Notes: generated by a model from the letters alone, not told the origin. A DNA stretch of 64,000 nt from Haloarcula sp. CBA1127 (GCF_001485575.1 NZ_BCNB01000006.1:2604001-2668000); one strand, 5' to 3'. Shown: positions 1-9,390, counted from the first letter of the stretch. A program made the numbers and translations.

Positions 1-821
1 CGCGAGAGGCTCTTGGGGTCGCCTTTCGGCGTCACCGAGCGCTCGTCCTCGCCGCGGGCGTAACGGCGTATTTCACGACCGCGCTCGCCGAAGCGTTCGG
101 CCAACAGTTCCGGGTCAGCGGCCGCGAGGTCCCCCGCCGTTTCGATATCGAGTGCGGCGAGTTCTCTGGCGGTGACCGGACCGACGCCGTGGACGTCCTC
201 GACGGGCAGATCGGCGAAGAAGTCCCGGACGGCCCCCGGTTCAACGATGACCAGCCCGTCCGGCTTGTCGCGGTCGCTAGCCACCTTCGCGGCGCTCATC
301 GTCGGCGCGACACCGACGCTCGCGACCACGCCGACCGCTGATTCGATTGTGTCTTTCAGATCTCTTGCCCACGACTCGACAGTCTCCCACGAGACCCGCT
401 CAGTTACATCCAGATACGCCTCGTCGATGCTCACCTCGCGGACGACGTCCGCTTCCGTGTGGAGGATGTCCCGGACATCCGCAGCGACGGACTCGTAGAA
501 ATCCATGTCGACTGGGCGGTAGAGGCCGGCGTCTTCGACATCGAGGTCCGGGTCCTCGACGGCCTTGACCTTGCGTGGAAGGCGTTCCAGTGCCTCGGAG
601 ATAGCCATCGCTGATTCGACACCGTACTCTCGGGCCTCGTAGCTCGCTGTCGCCACGGCCCCGTGGGTCGCGCCATTCTCGTAGCCCATCCCCACGACGA
701 GCGGCTCATCTCTGAGTGCCGGCTCCCGACGCTGTTCGCAGGCGGCGTAGAAACAGTCCATGTCGACGTGCGCGACTATCTGCTCGGGGCCGCTGGTCCC
801 GGGGAGCCGCGCAGCGTCCAT
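1..821 (-). CDS. dinB: DNA polymerase IV (Y-family), C-terminus cut by window edge
   Basis: Error-prone translesion DNA polymerase. The frame opens at ATG 821, and the first metal-binding aspartates lie in HVDMDCFYAACE about 20 residues in. The catalytic VSIDEAYLDVT follows near residue 110, and a helix-hairpin-helix (VHGVGPVTARELAALDI) lies near residue 190. The frame is open to base 1, so the little-finger domain and any PCNA-binding tail are outside the window. An alternative start is the internal ATG at 761, but the 20 residues before it read as in-frame and are common in haloarchaeal DinB. Family assignment is from the motifs; the start is the less certain part. Confidence 0.93.
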   Translation of the reverse strand, partial: MDAARLPGTSGPEQIVAHVDMDCFYAACEQRREPALRDEPLVVGMGYENGATHGAVATASYEAREYGVESAMAISEALERLPRKVKAVEDPDLDVEDAGLYRPVDMDFYESVAADVRDILHTEADVVREVSIDEAYLDVTERVSWETVESWARDLKDTIESAVGVVASVGVAPTMSAAKVASDRDKPDGLVIVEPGAVRDFFADLPVEDVHGVGPVTARELAALDIETAGDLAAADPELLAERFGERGREIRRYARGEDERSVTPKGDPKSLS

Positions 822-1215
822 ACCCGACGCTACGCGTACTGGCAGAAAACCCCACCGGCCCTCGCCGGCCCTATCAGGACAACGTACGGACTGCTGTATC
901 GGAGACACCTCGAAAAACGGGAGCAGGGAAAGTGGTGGGGGTGGGGGTGAGGTGTCAGCTGCTCCGTCTGCCGTTGGTTTCAAAGCGATACGTGACCGGT
1001 GGAGTGGCCAGCCTCCACCGGCGATGATCGTCCGCCGATGCCAATCCCGGATGGTACGACGGTCGTTCCCGCCGGGAGCGTAGGAAGCTCCATGTTAACA
1101 AAAGTCATGATAGTACTTCAATGTTGGCCGACGTTATGTTTGTCTCACACTTTGGAGTTCCATGACCGCATCCCGCTCGAAACGCTTTCAATCCTCTCTC
1201 CACGACGGCGACGTA
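822..1215. other. Intergenic region with a strong hairpin
   Basis: No convincing gene lies between dinB and the next protein. It contains an inverted repeat with 9-bp arms and an 8-nt loop at 996-1021 (arm CCGGTGGAG). It could be a structured transcript end or an operator; nothing decides this. The dinB promoter must lie in the left half. Confidence 0.5.
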
Positions 1216-1530
1216 ATGACCGAACTGACGGACTCGCTGCCGGACAGACCGCTCTCGACGAGCGAAATCTCGACCCTCGAAGCCCAGCACAAGGACTATG
1301 GATTCGCGCCAGTCGGGTTCTTCCCTGACCTCGATGTAGTGGCCGCGTTCGTCGTCATCATCAACGGCGACCGTGGCTACAGTCTCGGCTACGACCGCAA
1401 CGGCGACGGTTGGGTCGTCGTCGAGTCCTTCGAGGACGGCGAGGACTTCGCCGGGGTCACCGACCGCCTGCAGGAGTGGATGGGCGACGACTGGGAGGAG
1501 TTCGAGCAGGCCGCCGTCGAACCGGAGTGA
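1216..1530 (+). CDS. Small acidic haloarchaeal protein of unknown function
   Basis: 104 residues starting MTELTDSLPD at ATG 1216. An upstream in-frame ATG at 1162 would add 18 basic residues unlike the rest, so I prefer 1216. The protein is very acidic, with a hydrophobic strand (VVAAFVVIINGD) around residues 39-50 and an acidic C-terminus (DDWEEFEQ). No known motif, membrane segment or signal peptide is visible. It stands alone between dinB and tRNA-Gly. Composition and third-position GC fit a real halophile gene; function is unknown. Confidence 0.75.
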   Translation: MTELTDSLPDRPLSTSEISTLEAQHKDYGFAPVGFFPDLDVVAAFVVIINGDRGYSLGYDRNGDGWVVVESFEDGEDFAGVTDRLQEWMGDDWEEFEQAAVEPE

Positions 1531-1614
1531 AAGTGCCGACAGCTACGGAGTCGGACAGAGGACGAACGCGGCGAGTTTCAAACGCTTCGGCTGGTCGTCA
1601 GTGTCTGTGGCACA

Positions 1615-1640
1615 GTACGGCGACTGGGGTTTGAACTCGG
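1615..1640 (-). pseudogene. Degenerate copy of the tRNA-Gly 3' end
   Basis: These 26 bases match the 3' end of the tRNA-Gly gene (1726-1751) at 22 of 26 positions, in the same orientation and 111 bp downstream of it. The T-stem pairing is broken, so it cannot be functional. Duplicated tRNA 3' ends typically mark sites where integrases have acted; this looks like a worn attachment-site remnant. Confidence 0.5.
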
Positions 1641-1726
1641 CTGCAAATCCTCGCTGTCGCTCGGATTTCCGTCGTTCAAATCTCCCGATGAAGCATTTGC
1701 TGCTCGCGGATGTACTCGCAGGAAAG

Positions 1727-1797
1727 TGCGGCGACCGGGATTTGAACCCGGGCCATGAGCTTGGAAGGCTCAGGTCCTACCACTAGACCACCGCCGC
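1727..1797 (-). tRNA. tRNA-Gly (anticodon TCC)
   Basis: Read on the minus strand, the gene folds as a full cloverleaf. The 7-bp acceptor stem pairs GCGGCGG with TCGCCGC, with one G-T pair at its base. The D-arm is GGTCTAGTGGTAGGACC-like, the anticodon loop is CTTCCAA, and the T-arm CCGGG-TTCAAAT-CCCGG pairs perfectly. The discriminator base is A, and CCA is not encoded. No intron is present. Confidence 0.96.
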
Positions 1798-1800
1798 TCA

Positions 1801-1925
1801 TCGCTTCGCGTCTTCGCGGCGTGCCTCGCGATTCCGTTGGAATCGCTCGCCACCGCCGCACGCTCACTTCGTTCGCGCGCGGCGTCGTTCGCAAATCCAT
1901 CGGATTTGCTCACCACCGCCGCTCA
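1801..1925. repeat. Cluster of short palindromes upstream of tRNA-Gly
   Basis: Two perfect 8-bp hairpins with three-base loops lie at 1828-1846 (GCGATTCC arm, loop GTT) and 1891-1909 (GCAAATCC arm, loop ATC). A motif equal to the tRNA 5' end on the minus strand (ACCACCGCCGCTCA) occurs at the tRNA itself and again near 1911-1925. No gene is credible here. The triloop hairpins resemble others in this window. Confidence 0.6.
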
Positions 1926-2000
1926 CTCGCGCAGAGATGCAGTCCCGAGTGGGACTGTTCCGCCCGAGTGCGAACGTATACCCTCATAGATGGAAGGCAA

Positions 2001-2690
2001 TTAAGTGCGTTTCCCTTCTGGCTCGACAACCCCGTAACAGTTGCCGCTTGACAGCTCCATCGAGACGAGTCGGAGGTCGCTGTCGGCCACATCACGCTCG
2101 AACTCGGTCGGCGCGTAGATGTGATAGAACCGCGGGACCGTCTCGCCGCCAGGGAGCGTCCAGTCGACGGTCGTGTCGAACCCCTCGTCTGCCTCGGGGT
2201 CGGCGTCGAAGCTGTCGTGCGCCGTGCTCCACGCGCTGACGAGCGCCCGAGCGTCCGGCGCGAGGACGCGGGCCAGTTCGTCCAGACTGGCGCGGCGGGC
2301 GGCCTGCGACGGGAGGTGGTGCAACGTCGCGACGTACACCGCGAGGTCGACGGACCCGGCTGTGAGCGGGAGCCGCGTTGCATCGCCCTGCAGCAGCGCG
2401 ACGCTGTCGCCGACGCGGTCGGTCGCCGCTCGCAGGAGCGCATGGCTGGCGTCGAGGCCGACGACGCGGTCAGCGACCCCCGCGAGCAGTTCCGCGTGGC
2501 GGCCGTTGCCACAGCCGACATCGAGTGCGGTTCCAGCACTGCCAAACTCGTCGACGAACGATTCGACCTCCGGCCAGGCGTACTCGCGGGTCTTCGAGAA
2601 GTGGTCACCGATGTCCTCGTAGGTCCGGCGGACGGCGGCCCGCGAACGCGCCGGGTCGTCACTGTCGCCGCTCGAATCGGAGGGTGGCAT
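2001..2690 (-). CDS. Class I SAM-dependent methyltransferase, Trm9/ALKBH8-like
   Basis: 229 residues. Motif I is ALDVGCGNG at about residues 55-63, followed by VVGLDAS (post-I) and the catalytic-face VATLHHLPSQ segment near 115. The opening RRTYEDIGDHFSKTR and the late RFYHIYAPTEFE match the Trm9/ALKBH8 methyltransferase family, which methylates wobble-uridine side chains in tRNA. That substrate is inferred from family resemblance only. It ends 12 bp short of tyrS on the same strand, so the two are probably co-transcribed, which would suit a tRNA-modifying role. Confidence 0.85.
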   Translation of the reverse strand: MPPSDSSGDSDDPARSRAAVRRTYEDIGDHFSKTREYAWPEVESFVDEFGSAGTALDVGCGNGRHAELLAGVADRVVGLDASHALLRAATDRVGDSVALLQGDATRLPLTAGSVDLAVYVATLHHLPSQAARRASLDELARVLAPDARALVSAWSTAHDSFDADPEADEGFDTTVDWTLPGGETVPRFYHIYAPTEFERDVADSDLRLVSMELSSGNCYGVVEPEGKRT

Positions 2691-2702
2691 CGGTCGACCG
2701 CG

Positions 2703-3743
2703 TCACTCCGCGCCGTACTTTTCGGGGTAGGCCTCGGCGAGCAGCTCGTCTTCGTCGGCCAGTCGCTCCCGAACCGGGTCGATAACGTCCGAGATGGCGC
2801 TGGCGGCCGAGGGCTTCAGGTCGGCGGGGTGGAGTTCGCCGCTGACGAAGTCCGATTCGACCTCGTCGTAGCTCTCGTAGGTCAGGTCGCCGCCGTACTC
2901 CTCCGGGCGCTCGACGACGAAGGAGTCGCCGCGAACGTCCAGCACCGGAAAGACGAGGTGCTGGAGGTATTCCAGCACGCCGTTCTCCTCGACCTCGCCG
3001 GCCGGGCAGTAGGCCTGGTTGATCTTCTCGTCGACCTCGTCGGGGCTGTCGGTGAGGTTGACCTTCGACGCTTCGTCCGAGGCGCTCATCTTGCCACCGG
3101 AGAGGCCCGACAGCAGCGGCGCGAACAGACAGATCGGCGATTCGCCGCCGTGGTCCGGCAGAATCTCACGCGAGAGCATATAGATGCCGCGCTGGTCGAC
3201 ACCGCCGTAGGCGATGTCAGCGTCCAGTGCCTTCACGTCAAGCGTCTGCATCAGCGGGTAGATGAGTCCGCCAAGGTTCGGGCTCTCAGATTCACGGACG
3301 ACCTCACTGGCCGCGCGCTGTGTGCGCGAGATGGTCGTCTCGGCGGCCATCCGGTACATCTCCAGCGTGTACTCCTCGTCGAGCTGGAAGTCGGTCCCGC
3401 GGACGAAGGTCACGTCCTCGGGGTCCGCGCCGGCCGCTTCAATCATGCCCTCGATGGCCGTCTCGTAGTAGGTCGAGCGGGCATCCAGCAGGTCGAAGGG
3501 CGACTTGTTGTCGTCGAGGTGGGCGTGCAGGTCCGCGATGAGGACCGTCACGTCGACGCCGGCCCGCAGGAAGTCCGCGAGCTTTCGCATCGTCGTGAAG
3601 TGCCCGATGTGCATCTCGCCGGTCGGCGCGTAGCCGATGTACGCCGACGGGTCGCTCTCCTCGAACAGCGTCCGCAGTTCATCCTCGGTGACGACCTCTG
3701 TGGTGTGTCGCGTCACCAGATCGAGTCGCTCGGCGGTATCCAT
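2703..3743 (-). CDS. tyrS: Tyrosyl-tRNA synthetase, archaeal type
   Basis: 346 residues, the length expected of the short archaeal/eukaryotic TyrRS without a bacterial S4 tail. The class I signature HIGH is at residues 45-48 and KMSAS at 218-222. The tyrosine-pocket segments YPLMQTLD (about 162-169) and GVDQR (181-185) are intact. The enzyme charges tRNA-Tyr in the cytosol. A TATA-like CGATTAAAACG lies just upstream of the ATG at 3743. It is divergent from the helicase gene at 3848. Confidence 0.97.
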   Translation of the reverse strand: MDTAERLDLVTRHTTEVVTEDELRTLFEESDPSAYIGYAPTGEMHIGHFTTMRKLADFLRAGVDVTVLIADLHAHLDDNKSPFDLLDARSTYYETAIEGMIEAAGADPEDVTFVRGTDFQLDEEYTLEMYRMAAETTISRTQRAASEVVRESESPNLGGLIYPLMQTLDVKALDADIAYGGVDQRGIYMLSREILPDHGGESPICLFAPLLSGLSGGKMSASDEASKVNLTDSPDEVDEKINQAYCPAGEVEENGVLEYLQHLVFPVLDVRGDSFVVERPEEYGGDLTYESYDEVESDFVSGELHPADLKPSAASAISDVIDPVRERLADEDELLAEAYPEKYGAE

Positions 3744-3847
3744 ACCGCAGTGTGGCCGGTCCGGCGATTAAAACGTTCCTGTCCGGTGTGACGGGCTGTC
3801 GAGGTGGGCCGTACTGTTTTATGACAGCAGGGCACAGTCGGGGGTAG

Positions 3848-6073
3848 ATGTCCCTCCTGTTCGACCACGTCATCGGGTCCTTCGACCTTGACGACGCGTC
3901 GCTGTGTGTCCCCGACGACGACGCCCTCGACGACCACGGCGATGTCGTCCCCGCGCGGCCGGTCGCCGAGTTCGCGGGCCATCACGACGAACTTGCCCAT
4001 CCCAAGGAGGACTGGGTCTGTATCCCGTTGCACGAACCGGACTCGGCGCGGGTCACCGACGAGTTCGTCGCCTTCACCGACCACTCCCTGCACGGACAGA
4101 TCTTCGTCTTCAAGCGCGACGGCGAGCGGGACTTCGTCGATGCGGACGCCTTCAGAGCCACAGGACTGGCCGACCGGATCCGCTTCTGGCACTCCGACTA
4201 CGTCCCGGAAACGTACCCGCCCTCCTACGACTCACCGATAGACGACAGCGAACCGCCCCGAAATCCGATCCCGTCGGCGGAACTGCTCGACGGCTTGCGT
4301 TCTCACGTCGAACGCGAACGCGAGGCGACTCGCCAGCAGAACCGAGAGCGCGCCGAGGGGCGCACACCTGACGAGGTGTACGAGGCCGGTGGCGACGCAG
4401 TCCCCGAACTCCACGCGCGGGGCCGAGACGACGGAATGTATCGGTTCCGCGTCGACCCGCCCGCTGACGTCGCCGCAAGGCAGGACGGTGACTGGGCATT
4501 CGTCGTGGAATCCGTGTTCGGTATCCACGAGGGAAACGAGGTGCTGGTTCACGACGTGGACGGGACCCGAGGAGACGGCCCGCTTCCGGTCCCGGCGACA
4601 GTCGAGCGCATCCGCGGACGGTCGGTCTGGCTCGCGGTGAACTGGGCCGATATCGATGGTGCGACGACGCTCGAAAGCGCACTCACCGACGGTGACGCCA
4701 CCTACGGGCTCACAGCATTGCTCAATCCCGTTCCGTTCGACCGCGAACGGGAGGCGGTCGAGCCGCTGGCTGACCACCGCTTCCGGGACGTGCTCGCCGG
4801 CGACCGGCCGATAACCTTCTCGAATGGGGCGGCCGCCCGGAGCGACCAGTTTGACGCGGAACTGAATCAGGAGCAGCAACTGGCTGTCGAGCACGCGCTG
4901 CTGGCCGACGACCTGTTCTGTATTCACGGACCGCCGGGGACCGGGAAGACGCGGACGCTGGTCGAAATCGTCCGCCGGGCCGCACAGGCCGGTGAGGACG
5001 TGCTGGTGTGTGCGGACTCGAATCAGGCCGTCGACAACCTCGTGGCGGGGTCGTCGACGGGCGACGCGGCGGACCCGCAGTCACTGCACGCCTACGGCCA
5101 GCACGGCGACCGCGATTACACGCTCGACCGCGTGAACGCGAGCCAGTCGGCAAACGACGTTGTGCGGCGCGCCTACAGCGACGTGCCCGGGCGGGCCGAC
5201 GTAGTGGCAGTAACGAACAACAGCGCCGCCACGCTCGCCCGTGAGTTCGACCTGGTGGTGCTCGACGAAGCGACCCAGTCCACCTGTGCGGCGTCGTGTA
5301 TCCCGCTAGTCCGGGCCGACCGCGCCGTGCTCGCAGGCGACCACCGGCAGCTCCCGCCCTACAGCGCCAGCGACGAACCGCCGAAGTCGAGCTACGGCCA
5401 CTCGCTGTTCGAGCATCTCTACGCCAACGGCGGCGTCTACGATGGTGTTGGCCTCCAGCTACAGACCCAGTACCGCATGCACCGGGACATCGCGTACTTC
5501 CCGAATCGGCGGTTCTACGACCGGACGCTGCGGAACGGGCGGGCCGTCGACCCGCTTCCAGACCGACCAGCGATAGAGGGGTACAACGTCGGCGGCCGGG
5601 TCGAAACCGTCGGGCACTCCAAGTCCAATCCCACCGAAGCCCGACTGGTCGCGCATCTCGTTGAGGACCTGCTGTCGGACGTGCCCGCCGAGGAAATCGG
5701 CGTCATCACACCGTACAGCGCGCAGGTGTCGAAGATACGGGAGATACTCGCCGAGCGTACTGACGCCGCTGACGGCGTCACCGTCGACACCATCGACTCG
5801 TTTCAGGGCGGCGAACGGACGGCTATCGTCCTGTCGCTCGTCCGGAGCAACGCCGAGGGGAACGTCGGGTTCCTCGGGCGACCGGTCGACGGCCCTCGTC
5901 GGTTGAATGTCGCACTCACCCGAGCGAAGCGGTACTGCGCCGTCATCGCTGACTGGCACACGCTCCGCTACGACGCGGACGGGAAGTGTACGGACCTCTA
6001 CAGCGACTTCTATCAGTTCGTCTCGAACACCGACCGCCTGAACGACGTGGACCCCGAGTTCATTCCGGTGTAG
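3848..6073 (+). CDS. Superfamily 1 helicase of the DNA2/NAM7 (UPF1-like) group
   Basis: 741 residues. The first 335 form an accessory region with a beta-rich, OB-like stretch. The helicase core then shows Walker A GPPGTGKT (361-368), DEAT Walker B (473-476), motif III GDHRQLPP (497-504), QYRMHRDI (motif IV), VDTIDSFQGGE (motif V) and NVALTRAK (motif VI). This complete motif set marks an SF1B-type DNA/RNA helicase. Substrate and pathway are not readable from the sequence. Its own TATA-like element (TTTTATG) lies about 25 bp upstream of the ATG, so the leader is very short. Confidence 0.93.
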   Translation: MSLLFDHVIGSFDLDDASLCVPDDDALDDHGDVVPARPVAEFAGHHDELAHPKEDWVCIPLHEPDSARVTDEFVAFTDHSLHGQIFVFKRDGERDFVDADAFRATGLADRIRFWHSDYVPETYPPSYDSPIDDSEPPRNPIPSAELLDGLRSHVEREREATRQQNRERAEGRTPDEVYEAGGDAVPELHARGRDDGMYRFRVDPPADVAARQDGDWAFVVESVFGIHEGNEVLVHDVDGTRGDGPLPVPATVERIRGRSVWLAVNWADIDGATTLESALTDGDATYGLTALLNPVPFDREREAVEPLADHRFRDVLAGDRPITFSNGAAARSDQFDAELNQEQQLAVEHALLADDLFCIHGPPGTGKTRTLVEIVRRAAQAGEDVLVCADSNQAVDNLVAGSSTGDAADPQSLHAYGQHGDRDYTLDRVNASQSANDVVRRAYSDVPGRADVVAVTNNSAATLAREFDLVVLDEATQSTCAASCIPLVRADRAVLAGDHRQLPPYSASDEPPKSSYGHSLFEHLYANGGVYDGVGLQLQTQYRMHRDIAYFPNRRFYDRTLRNGRAVDPLPDRPAIEGYNVGGRVETVGHSKSNPTEARLVAHLVEDLLSDVPAEEIGVITPYSAQVSKIREILAERTDAADGVTVDTIDSFQGGERTAIVLSLVRSNAEGNVGFLGRPVDGPRRLNVALTRAKRYCAVIADWHTLRYDADGKCTDLYSDFYQFVSNTDRLNDVDPEFIPV

Positions 6074-6127
6074 GTAGCTACCGTCCGGCTGCGATGGGTC
6101 CAAATACGTCCGACCCAACTGTCTCAC

Positions 6128-6562
6128 ATGTACACGGGGAAAACGGAGAAAGCCTGCTGTCTGTGCGGGAATCCCGACACGAAGACCCGTCTGGACCTGC
6201 CGCCACGGGCGGTCCCGTTGCTCAAGCACGCCGACCCTATCGCCTGGCAGGACATCGTCGGCGAGGTGTCCATCTACTTCTGTGGCTCCGACTGGGAGAC
6301 GGTGCGGGACCTCGTGTTGGAGACTGGAATGAGCCCGCTGTCCCGGTGTAACGCCGCCCGCGCCTCCTTCGATCTCCGAGAGGACTTCGAGGCGCTGCTG
6401 AACGACATCCGGGACGAGCCAGACCACACGGAAATCGAGGCAGAGATGCGCGCCGAGGCCGAGGAGGCGCTGGCGAATCGCGACGACCCCTATGTCGAAG
6501 AGCGGGACCTCGTCGAGGCCCGCGTCATCGAATGGGTGTTCGAAGACACTGCAGACGAGTAA
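6128..6562 (+). CDS. Conserved haloarchaeal protein with N-terminal CxxC
   Basis: 144 residues from ATG 6128, 54 bp after the helicase stop and probably in the same transcript. The N-terminus has CCLCGNP (residues 10-16) and later cysteines in YFCGSDW and SRCNAAR, which could together bind one zinc ion. The C-terminal half is a highly charged acidic helix. I do not recognise a named family. Confidence 0.75.
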   Translation: MYTGKTEKACCLCGNPDTKTRLDLPPRAVPLLKHADPIAWQDIVGEVSIYFCGSDWETVRDLVLETGMSPLSRCNAARASFDLREDFEALLNDIRDEPDHTEIEAEMRAEAEEALANRDDPYVEERDLVEARVIEWVFEDTADE

Positions 6563-6630
6563 CCCTGCGAGGGCGGCGGTATGGCTTCGTATCCAAACTG
6601 TTTTGACCACCCGTAGCCGTGTGTCAAGCG

Positions 6631-7668
6631 ATGACTGTACGCGTAGGTGTGCTCGGTGCGACTGGCGCAGTCGGGCAGCGACTTATCCAACTGCTTGACC
6701 CCCACCCCGAGTTCGAGATCGCAGCACTGACCGCCAGCGACGCAAGCGTTGGCGAGACATACAAGGACGCCGCCAAGTGGCGCGTCGACTCCCCGATTCC
6801 CGAGGACGTAGCCGGGTCAGAGGTCCGCGCCACCGACCCGGATTCGGTGCCCGACGACGTCGATCTCATCTTCTCCTCGCTCCCGTCGAGCGTCGGCGCG
6901 GAGGTCGAACCTGAGTTCTGCGAGGCCGGCTACACTGTCTCCTCGAACTCCTCGAATGCCCGGATGGACGAGGACGTGCCCCTCATCATCCCCGAGGTCA
7001 ACGCCGATCACGTCGACCTTCTTGAAGTCCAGCGCGACGAGCGCGGCTGGGATGGCGCGCTCCTAAAGAACCCGAACTGCTCGACGATTACGATGGTCCC
7101 GCCGCTTGCTGGCCTCGACCGCGAGTTCGACCTGACCGACGTGCGCGTCTCGACCCTGCAGGCCGTCTCCGGCGCGGGCTACTCCGGCGTTACGTCGATG
7201 GAGATCATCGACAACGCAATCCCACACATTGGCGGCGAAGAGCAGAAGATGGAGAGCGAATCACGCAAGCTACTGGGCTCGTTCGACGGCGCGGAAGTCC
7301 AGCTCAACGAGATGGACGTGGCCGCCTCCTGTAACCGCATTCCGACGCTCGACGGCCACCTCGAAAACGTCTGGGCCGACACGGCCGAGGACATCTCCAC
7401 GGCCGACGCTGAGGCCGCGATGGAGTCCGTGACCGGTATCGACCTGCCGTCCTCGCCGGAGAAACTCGTCACGGTGTTCGAGGAACCGGACCGCCCACAG
7501 CCCCGCCTCGACCGCAACGTCGAGGACGGCATGGGCGTCGCGGTCGGCGGGTTCCGCGAAACGAACGACGGCGTCCAGTTCAACTGTCTGGCGCACAACA
7601 CGATGCGCGGTGCCGCCGGTGCGAGCGTGCTGAACGGCGAACTGCTGAACAAACGCGGCTATCTGTAA
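6631..7668 (+). CDS. asd: Aspartate-semialdehyde dehydrogenase
   Basis: 345 residues. It reduces aspartyl phosphate to aspartate semialdehyde for lysine, threonine and methionine synthesis. The Rossmann motif is GATGAVG at residues 9-15, and the catalytic cysteine is Cys150 in LKNPNCST. A GTG at 6619 is in frame, but the ATG at 6631 immediately precedes the conserved TVRVGVLGATG. The length suits the archaeal/fungal-type enzyme. It is transcribed alone, converging on the dehydrogenase at 7699. Confidence 0.96.
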   Translation: MTVRVGVLGATGAVGQRLIQLLDPHPEFEIAALTASDASVGETYKDAAKWRVDSPIPEDVAGSEVRATDPDSVPDDVDLIFSSLPSSVGAEVEPEFCEAGYTVSSNSSNARMDEDVPLIIPEVNADHVDLLEVQRDERGWDGALLKNPNCSTITMVPPLAGLDREFDLTDVRVSTLQAVSGAGYSGVTSMEIIDNAIPHIGGEEQKMESESRKLLGSFDGAEVQLNEMDVAASCNRIPTLDGHLENVWADTAEDISTADAEAAMESVTGIDLPSSPEKLVTVFEEPDRPQPRLDRNVEDGMGVAVGGFRETNDGVQFNCLAHNTMRGAAGASVLNGELLNKRGYL

Positions 7669-7698
7669 GGACTGTCGAGTCTCGGTTCAACGTAGCAC

Positions 7699-8652
7699 TC
7701 ACAGCTCGATCTGGTTCCTGAGCCCGTCCCACTCGCCGGTTCGCTCGGCCTGCCGAACGTTCTCAGCGACGATATCAGCAAGCCGTTCGTAGTAGCTCGG
7801 CGTGTGGCCGGCGTTGTGTGGCGTGATGAGGACGTTCTCGAAGTCCCACAGCGGATGGCCGCTGGGCAGCGGTTCGGGGTCGGTCACGTCCAGGGCCGCG
7901 CCGCCGATGTGGTTGCGCTGGAGCGCACTGACCAGCGCGTCGGTATCGACAACTGGGCCGCGGGCCACGTTGGTGAGCACGGCGTCGGGATGCATCGTCC
8001 GGAACACCTCCGCGTCGATAAGATGGCGCGTCGCGTCGGTGAGCGGGCAGGCAAGCCCGACGTACTCCGTATCGGTGACCGCCTCGTGGATCTCGTCGAA
8101 GCCGTACACCTCGTCGGTCGGGCCACCCTTCTCCGGCGAGTAGCGGACGCCAACGGTCTCCACGTCGAATCCCTGCACGCGGTCGGCGATGGCCTCGCCG
8201 ATCTCGCCGAGGCCGACGATGCAGACACGGCTGCCGGCGAAGTCGTCGGTGTGGAACGACTGCCAGACGTGGTCGCGCTGGTGGCGACGGGCAGTGAAGA
8301 AGCCCCGGGCGAAGGCGAGCCATGACCCGACGACGTTCTCGGCGACGTTCGGGCCGTGGACACCGGAGGCCGTCGTGAGCGCGATGTCACGGTCCGCCAG
8401 GTCCGAGAGTGGGAGGTGGTCGTATCCAGCGTATGTCCCTGCAAACAGCTGCAGCGAGTCGGCAGTGTCGACCAGTTCTGGCGAGACATCATTCCCAGTC
8501 AGGACTGTCGCATCCGCAATCAAGTCCCGCTCGGCTTCGGGCGTCTCTGCGACGGCGACATCCCACTCCGGCAGTCGTTCCCGGAGCGCTGTCACGTACT
8601 GGTCGACTGGCATTCCGTGAACACCGTAACGCGTCACGACGATGTTGGCCAT
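7699..8652 (-). CDS. D-isomer 2-hydroxyacid dehydrogenase
   Basis: 317 residues. The NAD-binding motif is GLGEIG at 147-152. The catalytic triad typical of the family is present: Arg231 in NVARGP, Glu260 in DPEP, and His279 in ITPHNAGH. It resembles the SerA/GyaR/hydroxypyruvate reductase branch but lacks the ACT domain of full-length SerA. The substrate, perhaps glyoxylate, hydroxypyruvate or another 2-oxoacid, cannot be told. It lies head-to-head with the HalX gene across an AT-rich 216-bp gap. Confidence 0.9.
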   Translation of the reverse strand: MANIVVTRYGVHGMPVDQYVTALRERLPEWDVAVAETPEAERDLIADATVLTGNDVSPELVDTADSLQLFAGTYAGYDHLPLSDLADRDIALTTASGVHGPNVAENVVGSWLAFARGFFTARRHQRDHVWQSFHTDDFAGSRVCIVGLGEIGEAIADRVQGFDVETVGVRYSPEKGGPTDEVYGFDEIHEAVTDTEYVGLACPLTDATRHLIDAEVFRTMHPDAVLTNVARGPVVDTDALVSALQRNHIGGAALDVTDPEPLPSGHPLWDFENVLITPHNAGHTPSYYERLADIVAENVRQAERTGEWDGLRNQIEL

Positions 8653-8868
8653 TGAACCTCTCCTGTGGCGTGCGGAGCCATACCGTCTGCTCCACGCGGG
8701 GGCCTCAAAACGGTGCCGGCAGTCTGTTGATGGTCCGCCAGAGATAGTGTTACTATTTCTATAGTTAGAGAACGGTAGAAATACCAGCCTGAATTAGTAA
8801 AATTTGTAGTAATAGTATGCCGATATCTTAGCATATTTGTAGGATGGCCAGCGTACGAGTTTCAAGGA

Positions 8869-9390
8869 ATGGGGAAATCGACGAGCGTTGCGGTAATCGA
8901 TGACGACGAAGACTTTAGACAGCTCTACAAGCTCTGGCTTCCGGAGGAATACGAGGTTATAGAGGCTGGTGACGGTCGTACGGGGTTACAGCAAATCGAC
9001 GGCTCAATAGATGCAGTACTGCTGGACCGGCAGATGCCGGAACTGAGCGGCGAAACGGTCGCCGAAAGGCTCCGACAGCGGTCAGTTACCCCCGCTGTCG
9101 TTATGATCAGTAGCGTCAAGCCGGACGTGGATATTCTGGATATTCCCGTCGATTCGTATCTCAGAAAGCCCGCTGACCGGGATACCCTGTTGTCGGTGCT
9201 CTCGACAGTTCGTGCTCGATGCGAGTACGAGACGCAACGCCGGGAGCTCCTGGGACTTGCCGACCGCCGGGCAACAGTTGCCGACGCTGTACGGGCCACA
9301 GCGCTCGCGGAGAGCGACGCGTACCAGCGGGCCGTCGAACGGCTGGAACAACACGACGTATCACTCGCCGACACAGTGTCCGAACCGTAG
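8869..9390 (+). CDS. HalX-domain response regulator
   Basis: 173 residues. A receiver domain occupies residues 5-118, with the acidic pocket DDDED at 11-15, phospho-acceptor Asp53 in LLDRQMP, and the LRKPAD lysine near 105. The last 60 residues (YETQRRELLGLADRRATV...) match the HalX helical domain found in haloarchaeal response regulators. It contains no DNA-binding fold, so output is probably by protein contact. No histidine kinase is adjacent. The upstream 200 bp is AT-rich and likely holds both divergent promoters. Confidence 0.92.
   Translation: MGKSTSVAVIDDDEDFRQLYKLWLPEEYEVIEAGDGRTGLQQIDGSIDAVLLDRQMPELSGETVAERLRQRSVTPAVVMISSVKPDVDILDIPVDSYLRKPADRDTLLSVLSTVRARCEYETQRRELLGLADRRATVADAVRATALAESDAYQRAVERLEQHDVSLADTVSEP

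Noticed and set aside
2121-3791. 556-codon open frame on the plus strand
   Set aside because: Antisense to the methyltransferase and tyrS; its product is Val/Arg-rich with no motif. High GC keeps such frames open.
5459-6610. 383-codon frame on the minus strand
   Set aside because: Covers the helicase C-terminus and next gene in reverse; both of those have conserved features.
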